The translations under genes were made by a program, and so were the position numbers. This document shows, in pieces, positions 51,573-59,592 of a stretch of DNA of 64,000 bases (positions are counted from its first letter, which is position 1; every line of letters starts with the position of its first letter). Source of the DNA: Nocardioides silvaticus (GTDB lineage Bacteria; Actinomycetota; Actinomycetes; Propionibacteriales; Nocardioidaceae). The DNA is taken from assembly GCF_003160695.1 (NCBI RefSeq), contig NZ_QGDD01000005.1:186001-250000 (forward strand). The letters run 5' to 3'. The notes under the pieces are model-generated. The model made no database searches, had not been told where the DNA came from, and saw only the letters and a list, made by a program, of their open reading frames with translations.

Positions 51573-52217
51573 TCACTTCTCGATCGCGTCTCCGAGCTCG
51601 ACGGCGACGATCCGGGGGTCGAGGACCTGGCCGGAGTACGGCGCCTGCTGGCCCTCGCACGTCATCGACAGCTCCATCGGGACGTCGATGTCGATCGCGA
51701 CGCCGTCGAGGGCGACGGTGCCGAGGTTGCCACCGCCGTTGGCGACGCGGACCTCCGAGGTCGCGATGGTGCGGGTGTACTCGGTGCCGACCGGCTGGGT
51801 CAGCTCGCAGGTGAAGTCGTTGACGTCGCCGCCGTTGTTGGTGATGTTCGCCGAGGCGGAGACCAGGTAGGCGCCGGCGGGAACGGTGAACTCGAAGATC
51901 GTCCTGTCCGGGTCGCCCGAGGTGATGTTGTGGAAGTTCAGGTCGTCGAAGTACGCGTCCGCGCCGGCCGTGAAGGCGGTGCGGGCGGCGGCGTTCAGGT
52001 CGGCCTGGGCGACCGAGCCGTTCTTGACCTTCGCGCCGGTCACCGCGTTCTTGCCGAGGTCGGCCGTCTTGACCTGACCGTCCTTGATCTGCGGGGATCC
52101 GACCGAGTTCGCCGCGACGCCGGCCGCGTAGGCGACGCCGCCGACGCCGCTGACGGCGACCGCGAGGGCGAGGGTCGAGGCGAGGTTCGAGTAGCTGAGC
52201 TTGCTGCTGATCTTCAT
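51573..52217 (-). CDS. Secreted protein with KDGQVK-type repeats
   Basis: The start is ATG 52217; 214 residues. The signal peptide spans about 1-31. Residues about 40-75 hold three short repeats (SPQIKDGQVKTADL, GAKVKNGSVAQADL, with NAVTGAK between), related to those at 45946-46617. The rest is a beta-rich domain with two Cys, as in surface or fibre-forming proteins. No enzyme motif is visible. The 173-bp gap upstream contains an inverted pair ACTACGTA ... TACGTAGT about 30 bp apart that may be a control site. Confidence 0.65.
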   Translation of the reverse strand: MKISSKLSYSNLASTLALAVAVSGVGGVAYAAGVAANSVGSPQIKDGQVKTADLGKNAVTGAKVKNGSVAQADLNAAARTAFTAGADAYFDDLNFHNITSGDPDRTIFEFTVPAGAYLVSASANITNNGGDVNDFTCELTQPVGTEYTRTIATSEVRVANGGGNLGTVALDGVAIDIDVPMELSMTCEGQQAPYSGQVLDPRIVAVELGDAIEK

Positions 52218-52390
52218 GGTGGGGTGTGCCTTTCGCTGCGAGATTCGCTTGGTTTCGGTGACCGAAACTCTTCCCGCGGCGGCGCTCCCGGACATCCGCG
52301 TGCGACACCCACCCAACGGGGCGGACTACGTAACGAGCCCGCCCCTCCGTCCGGCAGCTACGTAGTGGATTTTCAACTACCTGGCGCCGC

Positions 52391-53110
52391 TCAGGCGGCC
52401 CAGGTGATCGTGCCCGACGCGCGGACCGACGCCACGGCCGACGCCATCGGCAGGTCGAAGCGGAGCGAGTCCTCCGCCACCTCGTACACCGGGCGCTCGC
52501 CGTACACGTCGACGAAGAGGACGCGGTCGTCCGCCTCGCCGGTCGGGTTGAGGTACATCTCCAGCGCGTCGAACGACACGATCTCGCCGGCGTCGCTGCG
52601 GGCGGCCAGCTCGCCGAGGTCGTAACGGCCCGGCCCGGTGAACTCCGGTACGGCGAGCGACAGCTCCGAGAGCCCGGTCGACCCGACCGGCAGCAGGTCC
52701 GGCGACTCCAGACGCACCCGCAACCAGCCATCCTCCACCTCGCGCTCGCAGGGGAGGGTCACGGTGATCGCCCCGTTCTCGCCGCCACTCAGGGTGAGCG
52801 TCAGCTCCGCGGTCGCACCGCTGGCCACCATCGCCGTGAGCTCCTCGCGACGCTCTGCCCGCTCGGCGGCCTCCTTCTCGGCGGCGCGTGCCGCGACGTT
52901 CTCGGGACGCGCGGCGGTCACCTTCTCGGCGAGCTTCGGCGGCAGGGCGGCCTCGAGGAAGGACGTGACCGCCTCCTGCTGAGAGCTGCGCTCGATGGCC
53001 TCGGCATTCGCCGAGGCATCCTCCCGGGTGCGCCGGTCCGCGGTGAGCAGCTCCGTCTTCTTGGCGTCGGCCCAGCTCGAGGCGAGCTTCGCCATGTCCT
53101 TCCAGCCCAT
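52391..53110 (-). CDS. Hypothetical cytoplasmic protein with coiled coil
   Basis: The 239-residue protein has no signal or membrane segment. A long helical region (about 25-95, AAERAERREELT and related) is rich in Ala, Glu and Arg, then a beta-rich part (about 100-239) follows. I do not recognise the family. The start ATG is preceded by AGGAGACCCAGCA. It is divergent from the VOC gene. Confidence 0.55.
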   Translation of the reverse strand: MGWKDMAKLASSWADAKKTELLTADRRTREDASANAEAIERSSQQEAVTSFLEAALPPKLAEKVTAARPENVAARAAEKEAAERAERREELTAMVASGATAELTLTLSGGENGAITVTLPCEREVEDGWLRVRLESPDLLPVGSTGLSELSLAVPEFTGPGRYDLGELAARSDAGEIVSFDALEMYLNPTGEADDRVLFVDVYGERPVYEVAEDSLRFDLPMASAVASVRASGTITWAA

Positions 53111-53240
53111 TGCTGGGTCTCCTCCCTGCGGTCACACGTTGCGAGACGGCAACGCTAGACACCGGTTGTCCCGTTGTCCGGCGATCGAACCGATCCGGCG
53201 GTCATGTTCATCCGCAGGGATGACCCCTACGGTGGACGCC

Positions 53241-53660
53241 ATGGGATCGCTCCTCAACCCGTACCTCACGTTCCAGGACACCGCCCGCGAGGCGATGGAG
53301 TTCTACCGGTCGGTCTTCGGCGGTGAGCTGACCATCAACACCTTCGGGGAGTACGGCGACCCGGACTCGCCCGACTCCGAGAAGGTCATGCACAGCATGC
53401 TGACGACCGACGACGGCTTCACGCTGATGGCGTCGGACACCCCGGAGGAGATGGAGTTCACCGCGGGCTCGCAGATCACGATCAGCCTGTCGGGTGACGG
53501 CGACGACGTCGACGCGGTGCGCCGGCAGTGGGAGGCGCTCTCGGAGGGCGCCACCGTCACCGTGCCGCTGGCCCAGCAGGTCTGGGGAGACGAGTTCGGT
53601 CAGCTCACCGACCGGTTCGGCATCTCCTGGATGGTCAACATCGGCGGCGGCGCCGCGTAA
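53241..53660 (+). CDS. VOC-superfamily (PhnB-like) protein
   Basis: The 139-residue product has a paired beta-alpha-beta fold: LLNPYLTFQDTAREAMEFYR at the start, FGGELTINTFGEYGD, and the second module VPLAQQVWGDEFGQLTDRFG. PhnB/YdeK-like proteins of this type are often called glyoxalase-related, but most lack a known reaction. Its 3' end overlaps the opposite DUF2834 gene by 61 nt. Confidence 0.85.
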   Translation: MGSLLNPYLTFQDTAREAMEFYRSVFGGELTINTFGEYGDPDSPDSEKVMHSMLTTDDGFTLMASDTPEEMEFTAGSQITISLSGDGDDVDAVRRQWEALSEGATVTVPLAQQVWGDEFGQLTDRFGISWMVNIGGGAA

Positions 53661-54124
53661 CGACCCAACCGCCGCTGGCGCTCGACCGTCAGCAGGTAGA
53701 ACGCCCAGCCGAACGTGAAGCTGGCGAACAGCGTCGAGACGAAGAACAGCCACGGCTTCGCGATGCCCCGGCGCACGCCGTCGACGATCGTGACGATCGG
53801 CAGGATCACCACGTTGGCGACCGTGAAGTCGACGCCGGCCGACCCGGCGGCGGGGTTGTCGTACATGAGCTGCAGGTACTGCGCCCAGCTGCCGTCGCCC
53901 CAGAGCGGGTTGAAGAACAGCTGGTCCGGGCCGTAGTCGAGGACGAACGTCGTGTTGAAGGTCCACCCCAGCCCGACCGACACGAGACCGACGACGAGGT
54001 AGGTGCTCTCGAGTCGGGAGAGCAGCGGACCCTCCGCCGGGCGGCGGAAGATCGCCGGGTTGGCGCGCACGATCCAGGCGACGACGGCGACACCGAGCAC
54101 GGCGTGCACGAGGAGGGACACCAT
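53600..54124 (-). CDS. DUF2834-like integral membrane protein
   Basis: The start is ATG 54124; 174 residues. There are about four membrane segments (about 3-20, 42-60, 100-125 and 128-150), with the DUF2834 stretch NPAAGSAGVDFTVANVVILP. Its function is unknown. Its promoter region holds a copy of the TetR operator (54151-54172) inside the end of the TetR gene, so it is likely to be controlled by that TetR. Confidence 0.75.
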   Translation of the reverse strand: MVSLLVHAVLGVAVVAWIVRANPAIFRRPAEGPLLSRLESTYLVVGLVSVGLGWTFNTTFVLDYGPDQLFFNPLWGDGSWAQYLQLMYDNPAAGSAGVDFTVANVVILPIVTIVDGVRRGIAKPWLFFVSTLFASFTFGWAFYLLTVERQRRLGRYAAPPPMLTIQEMPNRSVS

Positions 54125-54150
54125 GAGGTGACCTTCCGCCCACGCCTCGG

Positions 54151-54172
54151 GTTCTGTCAATAGTGACGAAAC
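54151..54172. promoter_or_regulatory. Second copy of the TetR operator
   Basis: GTTCTGTCA, ATAG, TGACGAAAC matches the main operator at 54783-54804 with two arm mismatches. The site lies 27 bp upstream of the start of the DUF2834 gene. Confidence 0.65.
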
Positions 54173-54759
54173 GTCGGCTCAAGCAGTGCGGTCGCCTCCC
54201 GGCTGAGCCGCGCCAGCTCCGGTAGCGAGCGCACCGGCGCGTGGAGCCACACCTCCATCGCGGCGAACACGGCGGCCGTGATCGACCGGGCCGCGACGGT
54301 CAGGTCGAGCTCGTCGCCGCGCTCCACGGCGTCCGGGTGCCGGCGTCGCAGGTGGTCGAGGAGAGCGTGCGCGAAGTCCGACTGCACCTGCCGCATGTGC
54401 TGCACGATCCGGCTCGGGTCGAGTGCGTCGACCCGGAGGTTCGCGATCTGGGTGACCGCGTCGACGTCATACGGGAACGCGAAGATCGCCGCCTGCACCG
54501 AGGCGATGACGTTCTCGTCGGCCGGTCGTTCCGCGAGCGCCTTGCGGAACCACTGGAGGCCGGAGTCGTAGTCGGCGAACAGCAGGTCGTGCTTGGACGC
54601 GAAGTGCCGGTAGAAGGTCCGCAGGGTCACCCCCGCGTCGGCCGCGATCTCCTCCGCGGAGGTGGCCTCCACGCCCTGGGCCAGGAACCGCACCGTGGCC
54701 GCCTTCCGCAACGCTGCGCGGGTCCGCTCGCTGCGAGCGGTCTGCGGAGGTGAGGCCAT
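54157..54759 (-). CDS. TetR-family transcriptional regulator
   Basis: The start is ATG 54759; 200 residues. The N-terminal HTH (about 10-55) reads RAALRKAATVRFLAQGVEAT and AGVTLRTFYRHFASKHDLLF, typical of TetR. The C-terminal helical domain binds an unknown ligand. The gene is divergent from an FAD oxidoreductase, and a perfect palindromic operator lies in the gap. A second copy within its own 3' end controls the DUF2834 gene behind it. Confidence 0.92.
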   Translation of the reverse strand: MASPPQTARSERTRAALRKAATVRFLAQGVEATSAEEIAADAGVTLRTFYRHFASKHDLLFADYDSGLQWFRKALAERPADENVIASVQAAIFAFPYDVDAVTQIANLRVDALDPSRIVQHMRQVQSDFAHALLDHLRRRHPDAVERGDELDLTVAARSITAAVFAAMEVWLHAPVRSLPELARLSREATALLEPTFRHY

Positions 54760-54782
54760 GGCAGAAGAGTAGTCAACTCGAT

Positions 54783-54804
54783 GTTTCGTCACTATTGACG
54801 AAAC
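54783..54804. promoter_or_regulatory. TetR operator GTTTCGTCA-4nt-TGACGAAAC
   Basis: A perfect 9+9-bp inverted repeat with a 4-nt spacer (CTAT) lies between the TetR gene and the oxidoreductase gene, ending immediately before GTG 54805. Confidence 0.85.
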
Positions 54805-56385
54805 GTGAGCGGCGATGCGAACCTCGCCCTCATGGCGTACGACGCGATCGTGGTCGGTGCCGGCCACAACGGGCTGACGGCGGCGACCCTCCTGCAGCGG
54901 GCGGGGCTGCGCACGCTCGTGCTGGAGTCGAAGCGGTACGCCGGCGGGATGGCCTCGACCGTGGAGCTGTTCGACGGCTACCAGTTCGAGATCGCGGGCT
55001 CGGTGCAGCTGCCGACCTCGGCGGTCGTCAGCAAGGAGCTCGGGCTCGACACGCTCCCGCAGGTCGAGCTGGAGGTCATGTCGGTCTCGATCGTCGACGA
55101 GCGCACCAAGCCGCTCATCTACTACACCGACCTGGTCGAGGCCGCGACCCACATGGAGCAGGAGCACGGGCTCGAGGTCGTCATCGGCATGGCCGAGCTG
55201 ATGGCCTGGAGCGCGGCGCCGACCCGGGCCCTCGGGCGCTTCGAGCACGGCACGCTGCCGAAGACCCTCGACGAGATGTACGCCTGCGCCTCCACTCCCG
55301 CGGAGCGGGCGAGCATCACCGAGATGCTGTTCGGGTCGTGCACCGACGTGCTCGACCGCTACCTGCCGGACAAGGAGAAGCACGCGGCACTGCGCGGCAT
55401 GCTCGCGTTCCTCGCCGTGAACTCCACCTACCGCGGCCCGTCCTCGCCGGGCAGCGCCGCGGGCCTGGCGTTCGGCATGGCCGTGCCCGACGAGAACACC
55501 GTGCTCACCAAGAAGATCAAGGGCGGCATCGGAGTGCTCACCCAGCACCTGGCCCGGCAGTACGCCGAGGCGGGCGGCGAGCTCCGGCTCGAGGCGGCTG
55601 TCGAGGAGATCACCGTCGCCGACGGCCGGGTGACCGGTGTCGTGCTGACCGACGGCGAGACCATCGGGGCGCCCACCGTGGTCTCGGCGGTGGCACCCGA
55701 CCTGACCCTCAACACCCTGGTGACACCGGGCGTCGTGGCTCCCGAGCTCACCGCCCGGCTCGCGGGGATCGACCACCGCGGCAGCTACGTGCAGATGCAC
55801 TTCGCGCTGGACGGCGTGCCGGAGTTCGCGGCGCCCTTCGAGTTCCTCGACGACCCGCGCATGCAGAGCGCCATCGGTTTCTTCGCCACGCCGGAGGACC
55901 TCCAGCGCCAGTTCGAGGACAGCCGGCGCGGCGTCGTACCGCAGGACCCGGCCGTCGCGTTCCAGGTCCCGTCGGCCTCGGACCCCGACCTCTGCCCGCC
56001 GGGCAAGGCCGCCGCCTCGGCCTTCTCGTTGTGGTTCCCCGTCGAGGAGGACCCGAGCGAGTACGCCCGCCTCAAGGCGGAGATGGGCCAGCGGGTGATC
56101 GACAAGATCACCCGCTTCGCACCGAACTTCGAGAGCCTGATCCTCAAGCACACGACCTTCACGCCGAAGCACATGGGGACCATGTTCGGCGCGCCCGGCG
56201 GCGACTACTGCCACGGGCTGATCCACCCGGACCTGCTCGGCCAGTACCGACCAGGTCCGGGTGGCTACCTCGACCAGCCGCACGGGATCGCCGGGCTGCA
56301 CCTCGGCAGCGCCGGCTGCTACGGCGGCCCGGGGATCACCTTCATCCCCGGCTACAACGCCGCCCAGGCGGTGCTGGCGGGGTGA
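54805..56385 (+). CDS. Phytoene-desaturase-like FAD-dependent oxidoreductase
   Basis: From GTG 54805 the product has 526 residues; ATG 54832 is a plausible alternative that starts at MAYDAIVVGAGHNG. The N-terminus has the FAD-binding VGAGHNGLTAATLLQRAG and RYAGGMAST, then the C-terminal flavin stretch GSAGCYGGPGITFIPGYNAAQ (split: GSAGCYGGPG, ITFIPGYNAAQ), as in the phytoene desaturase/CrtI-like superfamily. It is regulated by the divergent TetR protein. The substrate is not known; no carotenoid genes lie nearby. Confidence 0.85.
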   Translation: MSGDANLALMAYDAIVVGAGHNGLTAATLLQRAGLRTLVLESKRYAGGMASTVELFDGYQFEIAGSVQLPTSAVVSKELGLDTLPQVELEVMSVSIVDERTKPLIYYTDLVEAATHMEQEHGLEVVIGMAELMAWSAAPTRALGRFEHGTLPKTLDEMYACASTPAERASITEMLFGSCTDVLDRYLPDKEKHAALRGMLAFLAVNSTYRGPSSPGSAAGLAFGMAVPDENTVLTKKIKGGIGVLTQHLARQYAEAGGELRLEAAVEEITVADGRVTGVVLTDGETIGAPTVVSAVAPDLTLNTLVTPGVVAPELTARLAGIDHRGSYVQMHFALDGVPEFAAPFEFLDDPRMQSAIGFFATPEDLQRQFEDSRRGVVPQDPAVAFQVPSASDPDLCPPGKAAASAFSLWFPVEEDPSEYARLKAEMGQRVIDKITRFAPNFESLILKHTTFTPKHMGTMFGAPGGDYCHGLIHPDLLGQYRPGPGGYLDQPHGIAGLHLGSAGCYGGPGITFIPGYNAAQAVLAG

Positions 56386-56433
56386 CTTGTCAGCCTTTCC
56401 CACGGGTTGTCCGCCTCTGCAACGGCTGACAAC

Positions 56434-56467
56434 CCGCGGAATACCCGGCCGGCCGGGTATTCCGCGG
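56434..56467. terminator. 34-bp perfect palindrome between convergent genes
   Basis: CCGCGGAATACCCGGCC (56434-56450) is followed directly by its exact complement. A second stem (TTGTCAGCC 56387-56395 with GGCTGACAA 56424-56432) lies just before it. The convergent gene ends flank both, so it is probably a bidirectional terminator. Confidence 0.75.
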
Positions 56468-56477
56468 CGCTGGCCGA

Positions 56478-58334
56478 CTAGGCCCCCTTCAGCTCCAGCT
56501 CCACGTCGCCGAGGTCGATGTCCCCGGTGATGTCCAGCGGGACCTGCTCGGCCTCCAGCCAGTACGGCGTGCCGACCTGCCAGGGGAAGAAGAACCACAG
56601 CGACGGGGCGTAGGCGTCGTCGTACCCGGTGACGGCCAGGCCGCCGGTGGCCGGACCCTTCGCGAGCCGGGTGACCGTGAACTCGCCGGTGCCGAAGCGG
56701 GCGCGGCCGACGGTCGGGTGCTCGCTGGTCGGGTTCGTCACCTGACCCGCCGGGTACTGCACGTCGTAGCCGAGGCCGGTGATCACCGGCAGGTCGGTGC
56801 CGGCGTAGACGTACCGGCCGGTGAGGGTGTGGCCCTCCTCGAGCGGCACGTCGAACCGGCGCGACCCCTTCAGCACGACGTCGTCGTGGCAGATGGGCGC
56901 GTAGTCGTGCGGGAACGCGTCGGCGGCGACCATCCAGTGCTCTCCCGGCACCAAGCCGCGGATCACGTACCGGCCCTGCGCGTCGGCCTTCTCGATCTCG
57001 TGGAACCCGCCCTGCTCGAACGGCGAGTCCGCCGGGCAGAGGTCGCTGGTCGTGGCCTCCACCACCGCGTTCGGGGCGGTGCGGCCCCGCAGCGTCAGCA
57101 GCGGTCGGTCGAGCTCCAGCCGGCCGAGCTCCTTGGTCGTCGTGCCGCGCACGCGGAAGGACCGGACGGCGTAGCCCACCGCGTCCTTGACGACGAGCGT
57201 GTAGCGGCCGGGACGCAGGCCCGGGTAGGTCGCGACGCCGTCCTCACGGATCACGTTGGGGTAGAGCACCTCGCCCGTGCTGTCGCGCAGCTCGTTGTCG
57301 ACACGTCCCTGGGTGCCCCGCAGCCGGAAGGTCGCGGACGCGCCGCGCCGCAGCGCGACATGGGCACGCACCTCCTTCTCGGAGCCGACCGTGACGTCCT
57401 CGACCCGCGGGATGAACGCGCCACCCTGGCGCAGCTGGCCGACCTGGTAGTCGCCCGGCGTGAGCCCGGTGAACCGGAACCCGCCGTCGCGGTCGGTGAG
57501 CAGGCTCGCGATCGGGGTGCCGTCGGCCTGGGTCAGGTAGACCTCGGTCCGTCGGGCCGGGGCGCCGGTCGCCTCGTCGAACGCACGGCCGACGAGCGTG
57601 GTGCCGGCCTCGAGCGTGCCGGCGACGTGGCCGGGGTGCTCGGCGTCGATCGTGACGACCTCGGACTGCCACGGGACGGTGCCGTAGCCCCCGGCCCGCA
57701 CGTAGTAGCTGCCCGGGGCGAGGCCGTCCAGCACGAAGCTGCCGTCGGCGTCGGTCCGGCCGCTGAGAGCCGCGGTGTCGTTGAGGCGCATCACCTCGAT
57801 GAGCTCGTTCCGCGCGCCCTCGAGGGTGCCCTCGATCCGAGCCGGCGGCTGGACCTCGACCTCCCCGAGCACCAGGTTGCTGGACCCGGCGTCGTAGATG
57901 TCGGTGTGCTGCAGCCAGCTGTCGAAGGCGCCGTCCGGCCCGACGTAGCGGACCAGGTGGTCGGCGTCGGACGGGTAGCGGCAGGTGGCGCCGGCGTCGG
58001 GCTCGGCGTCGCAGACCTGCACGAGGAAGCCGCGGCCGTCCTGGCGGACGCGGAAGGTGCCGTCGGCGCCGGTGACGGCCCACCGCTGGTTGCGGTCGTC
58101 GAGCAGTCCCAGCTCGGGGATCTCCCGCGGCGGGAGCACGTTGACGAGCGCACCCTCCACGGGCTTGCCATCGGTGTCGACGACGGTGCCGGTCACCCAG
58201 CCAGGGTCGGCGGAGGTGGCGGCGGTCGGGCCCGACGCGGTGGCGGCGGGCGAGGAGAGCAGCGGGGCGGTGGCGGTGGCCACGACGGCTGCGAGGGCGG
58301 TAGCGCGCAGGGTGCGCGTCGTACGGGGGTTCAC
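56478..58334 (-). CDS. Secreted carboxypeptidase-regulatory-like (SdrD B/Cna-B type) repeat protein
   Basis: The start is GTG 58334, with AAGGAACC upstream; 618 residues. The signal peptide is at about 1-33. The protein is built of several beta-sandwich modules with patterns such as GTVVDTDGKPVEGALVNV and TDADGSFVLDGLAPGSYYVR, and GRYTLVVKDAVGYAVRSFRV. These Cna-B/CarboxypepD_reg-like folds serve as surface or extracellular stalk domains. No enzyme core is visible. It lies on the opposite side of the terminator from the oxidoreductase. Confidence 0.75.
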   Translation of the reverse strand: MNPRTTRTLRATALAAVVATATAPLLSSPAATASGPTAATSADPGWVTGTVVDTDGKPVEGALVNVLPPREIPELGLLDDRNQRWAVTGADGTFRVRQDGRGFLVQVCDAEPDAGATCRYPSDADHLVRYVGPDGAFDSWLQHTDIYDAGSSNLVLGEVEVQPPARIEGTLEGARNELIEVMRLNDTAALSGRTDADGSFVLDGLAPGSYYVRAGGYGTVPWQSEVVTIDAEHPGHVAGTLEAGTTLVGRAFDEATGAPARRTEVYLTQADGTPIASLLTDRDGGFRFTGLTPGDYQVGQLRQGGAFIPRVEDVTVGSEKEVRAHVALRRGASATFRLRGTQGRVDNELRDSTGEVLYPNVIREDGVATYPGLRPGRYTLVVKDAVGYAVRSFRVRGTTTKELGRLELDRPLLTLRGRTAPNAVVEATTSDLCPADSPFEQGGFHEIEKADAQGRYVIRGLVPGEHWMVAADAFPHDYAPICHDDVVLKGSRRFDVPLEEGHTLTGRYVYAGTDLPVITGLGYDVQYPAGQVTNPTSEHPTVGRARFGTGEFTVTRLAKGPATGGLAVTGYDDAYAPSLWFFFPWQVGTPYWLEAEQVPLDITGDIDLGDVELELKGA

Positions 58335-58460
58335 GGCGGTTCCTTCTTCTTGTCGTGGTGGTGCGGCGGAAGGACGTGACCGCGGCCGGATTGGTTGCAT
58401 CGGGAGTCATCCCTGAGGACGAACGGTCCGGACGTGCGGGCCCGTCGGGATACTGGCTGC

Positions 58461-59093
58461 ATGTCCCACGCCCCGATGTCCGGTGCCGAGGTCCTCGCCG
58501 AGCCGATGCGCTCCCGGTGGAGCCCGAGCGTCTTCGACGCCGAGCACCGGATCCCGGACGACGAGGTCGTGCGGCTTCTCCATGCCGCGCAGTGGGCACC
58601 GAGCCACGGCAACCTCCAGCCCTGGCGCTTCCTCGTGTGCGAGCGCGGCAGCACGGCACACGCGCTGGTGGTGCCCCACTTGACCCGCGGCAACTCGGGG
58701 TGGGTGCCGCGTGCCTCGCTGGTGGTGCTCGTCGCGACCCAGGTCGACGACGACCCCGAGCGGTCACCGGACGCGAAGCCCAACGACGCCCCCACGAACC
58801 TCTACGCCGCGGGGCAGGCGGCCGCGCACCTCACCCTCCAGGCGCAGGCGACGGGGCTGTGGACCCACCAGTTCAAGGGCTTCGACCGCGACGGCGTCGC
58901 CGCTGCGTTCGCCGTGCCGGCGCACTGGCAGGTCGTCGCCGGCATCGCGATCGGCGTCCGCGGCGACCCGGCCGAGGTGCCGGAGCGGGACCGGGAGCGC
59001 GAGCAGCGGGTGCGGTCGCGCAAGCCGTTGGCCGAGATCGCGTACGGCGGTTCCTGGGGCGTTCCCTGGCCGCCTGCAAGACTGGCGCCATGA
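58461..59093 (+). CDS. Nitroreductase
   Basis: The 210-residue FMN-dependent reductase-like protein has RSRWSPSVFDAEHRIPDDEV at the start, APSHGNLQPWRFLVC and the C-terminal GGSWGVPWP. The ligand residues and the family size agree. The ATG follows a possible -10 element (GATACT) closely, so a leaderless transcript is possible. It overlaps the glutathione peroxidase gene (ATGA). Confidence 0.88.
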   Translation: MSHAPMSGAEVLAEPMRSRWSPSVFDAEHRIPDDEVVRLLHAAQWAPSHGNLQPWRFLVCERGSTAHALVVPHLTRGNSGWVPRASLVVLVATQVDDDPERSPDAKPNDAPTNLYAAGQAAAHLTLQAQATGLWTHQFKGFDRDGVAAAFAVPAHWQVVAGIAIGVRGDPAEVPERDREREQRVRSRKPLAEIAYGGSWGVPWPPARLAP

Positions 59094-59572
59094 CCACCCT
59101 GCACGACTTCAAGGCCGCGAACATCGACGGCGCCGCGATCGACCTGGCGTCGTACGAGGGCTCCGTCGTCCTCGTCGTCAACACAGCATCCCAGTGCGGG
59201 TTCACCCCGCAGTACGCCGGCCTCCAGCGGCTCCACGAGAGCTACGCCGACCAGGGCTTCGCGGTGCTCGGGTTCCCCTGCGACCAGTTCGGCGGTCAGG
59301 AGCCGGGCACCGAGGACCAGATCGCCGCGTTCTGCGAGAACGAGTACGGCGTCACGTTCCCGATGTTCGCCAAGGTCGAGGTCAACGGCGAGGACGCCCA
59401 CCCGCTCTTCAAGTGGCTCAAGGGCGAGCAGCGCGGTCTTCTCGGCGAGGCGATCAAGTGGAACTTCACCAAGTTCCTCGTCGGCCGCGACGGCACGGTG
59501 ATCCGTCGCTACGGGTCGACCACCAAACCCGGCAAGATCCGCCCCGACATCGAGGCGGCTCTTGCCGGGTAG
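59090..59572 (+). CDS. Glutathione peroxidase family protein
   Basis: The 160-residue product has the catalytic Cys in VNTASQCGFTPQYAGLQ, then LGFPCDQFGGQEPG and the late WNFTKFLVGRDG with the active-site Trp and Asn. The Cys-type enzyme reduces peroxides, probably with thioredoxin in actinobacteria. It is coupled with a nitroreductase, so a redox stress operon is likely. Confidence 0.92.
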   Translation: MTTLHDFKAANIDGAAIDLASYEGSVVLVVNTASQCGFTPQYAGLQRLHESYADQGFAVLGFPCDQFGGQEPGTEDQIAAFCENEYGVTFPMFAKVEVNGEDAHPLFKWLKGEQRGLLGEAIKWNFTKFLVGRDGTVIRRYGSTTKPGKIRPDIEAALAG

Positions 59573-59592
59573 GTGACCGGTCCCCCACCGGG

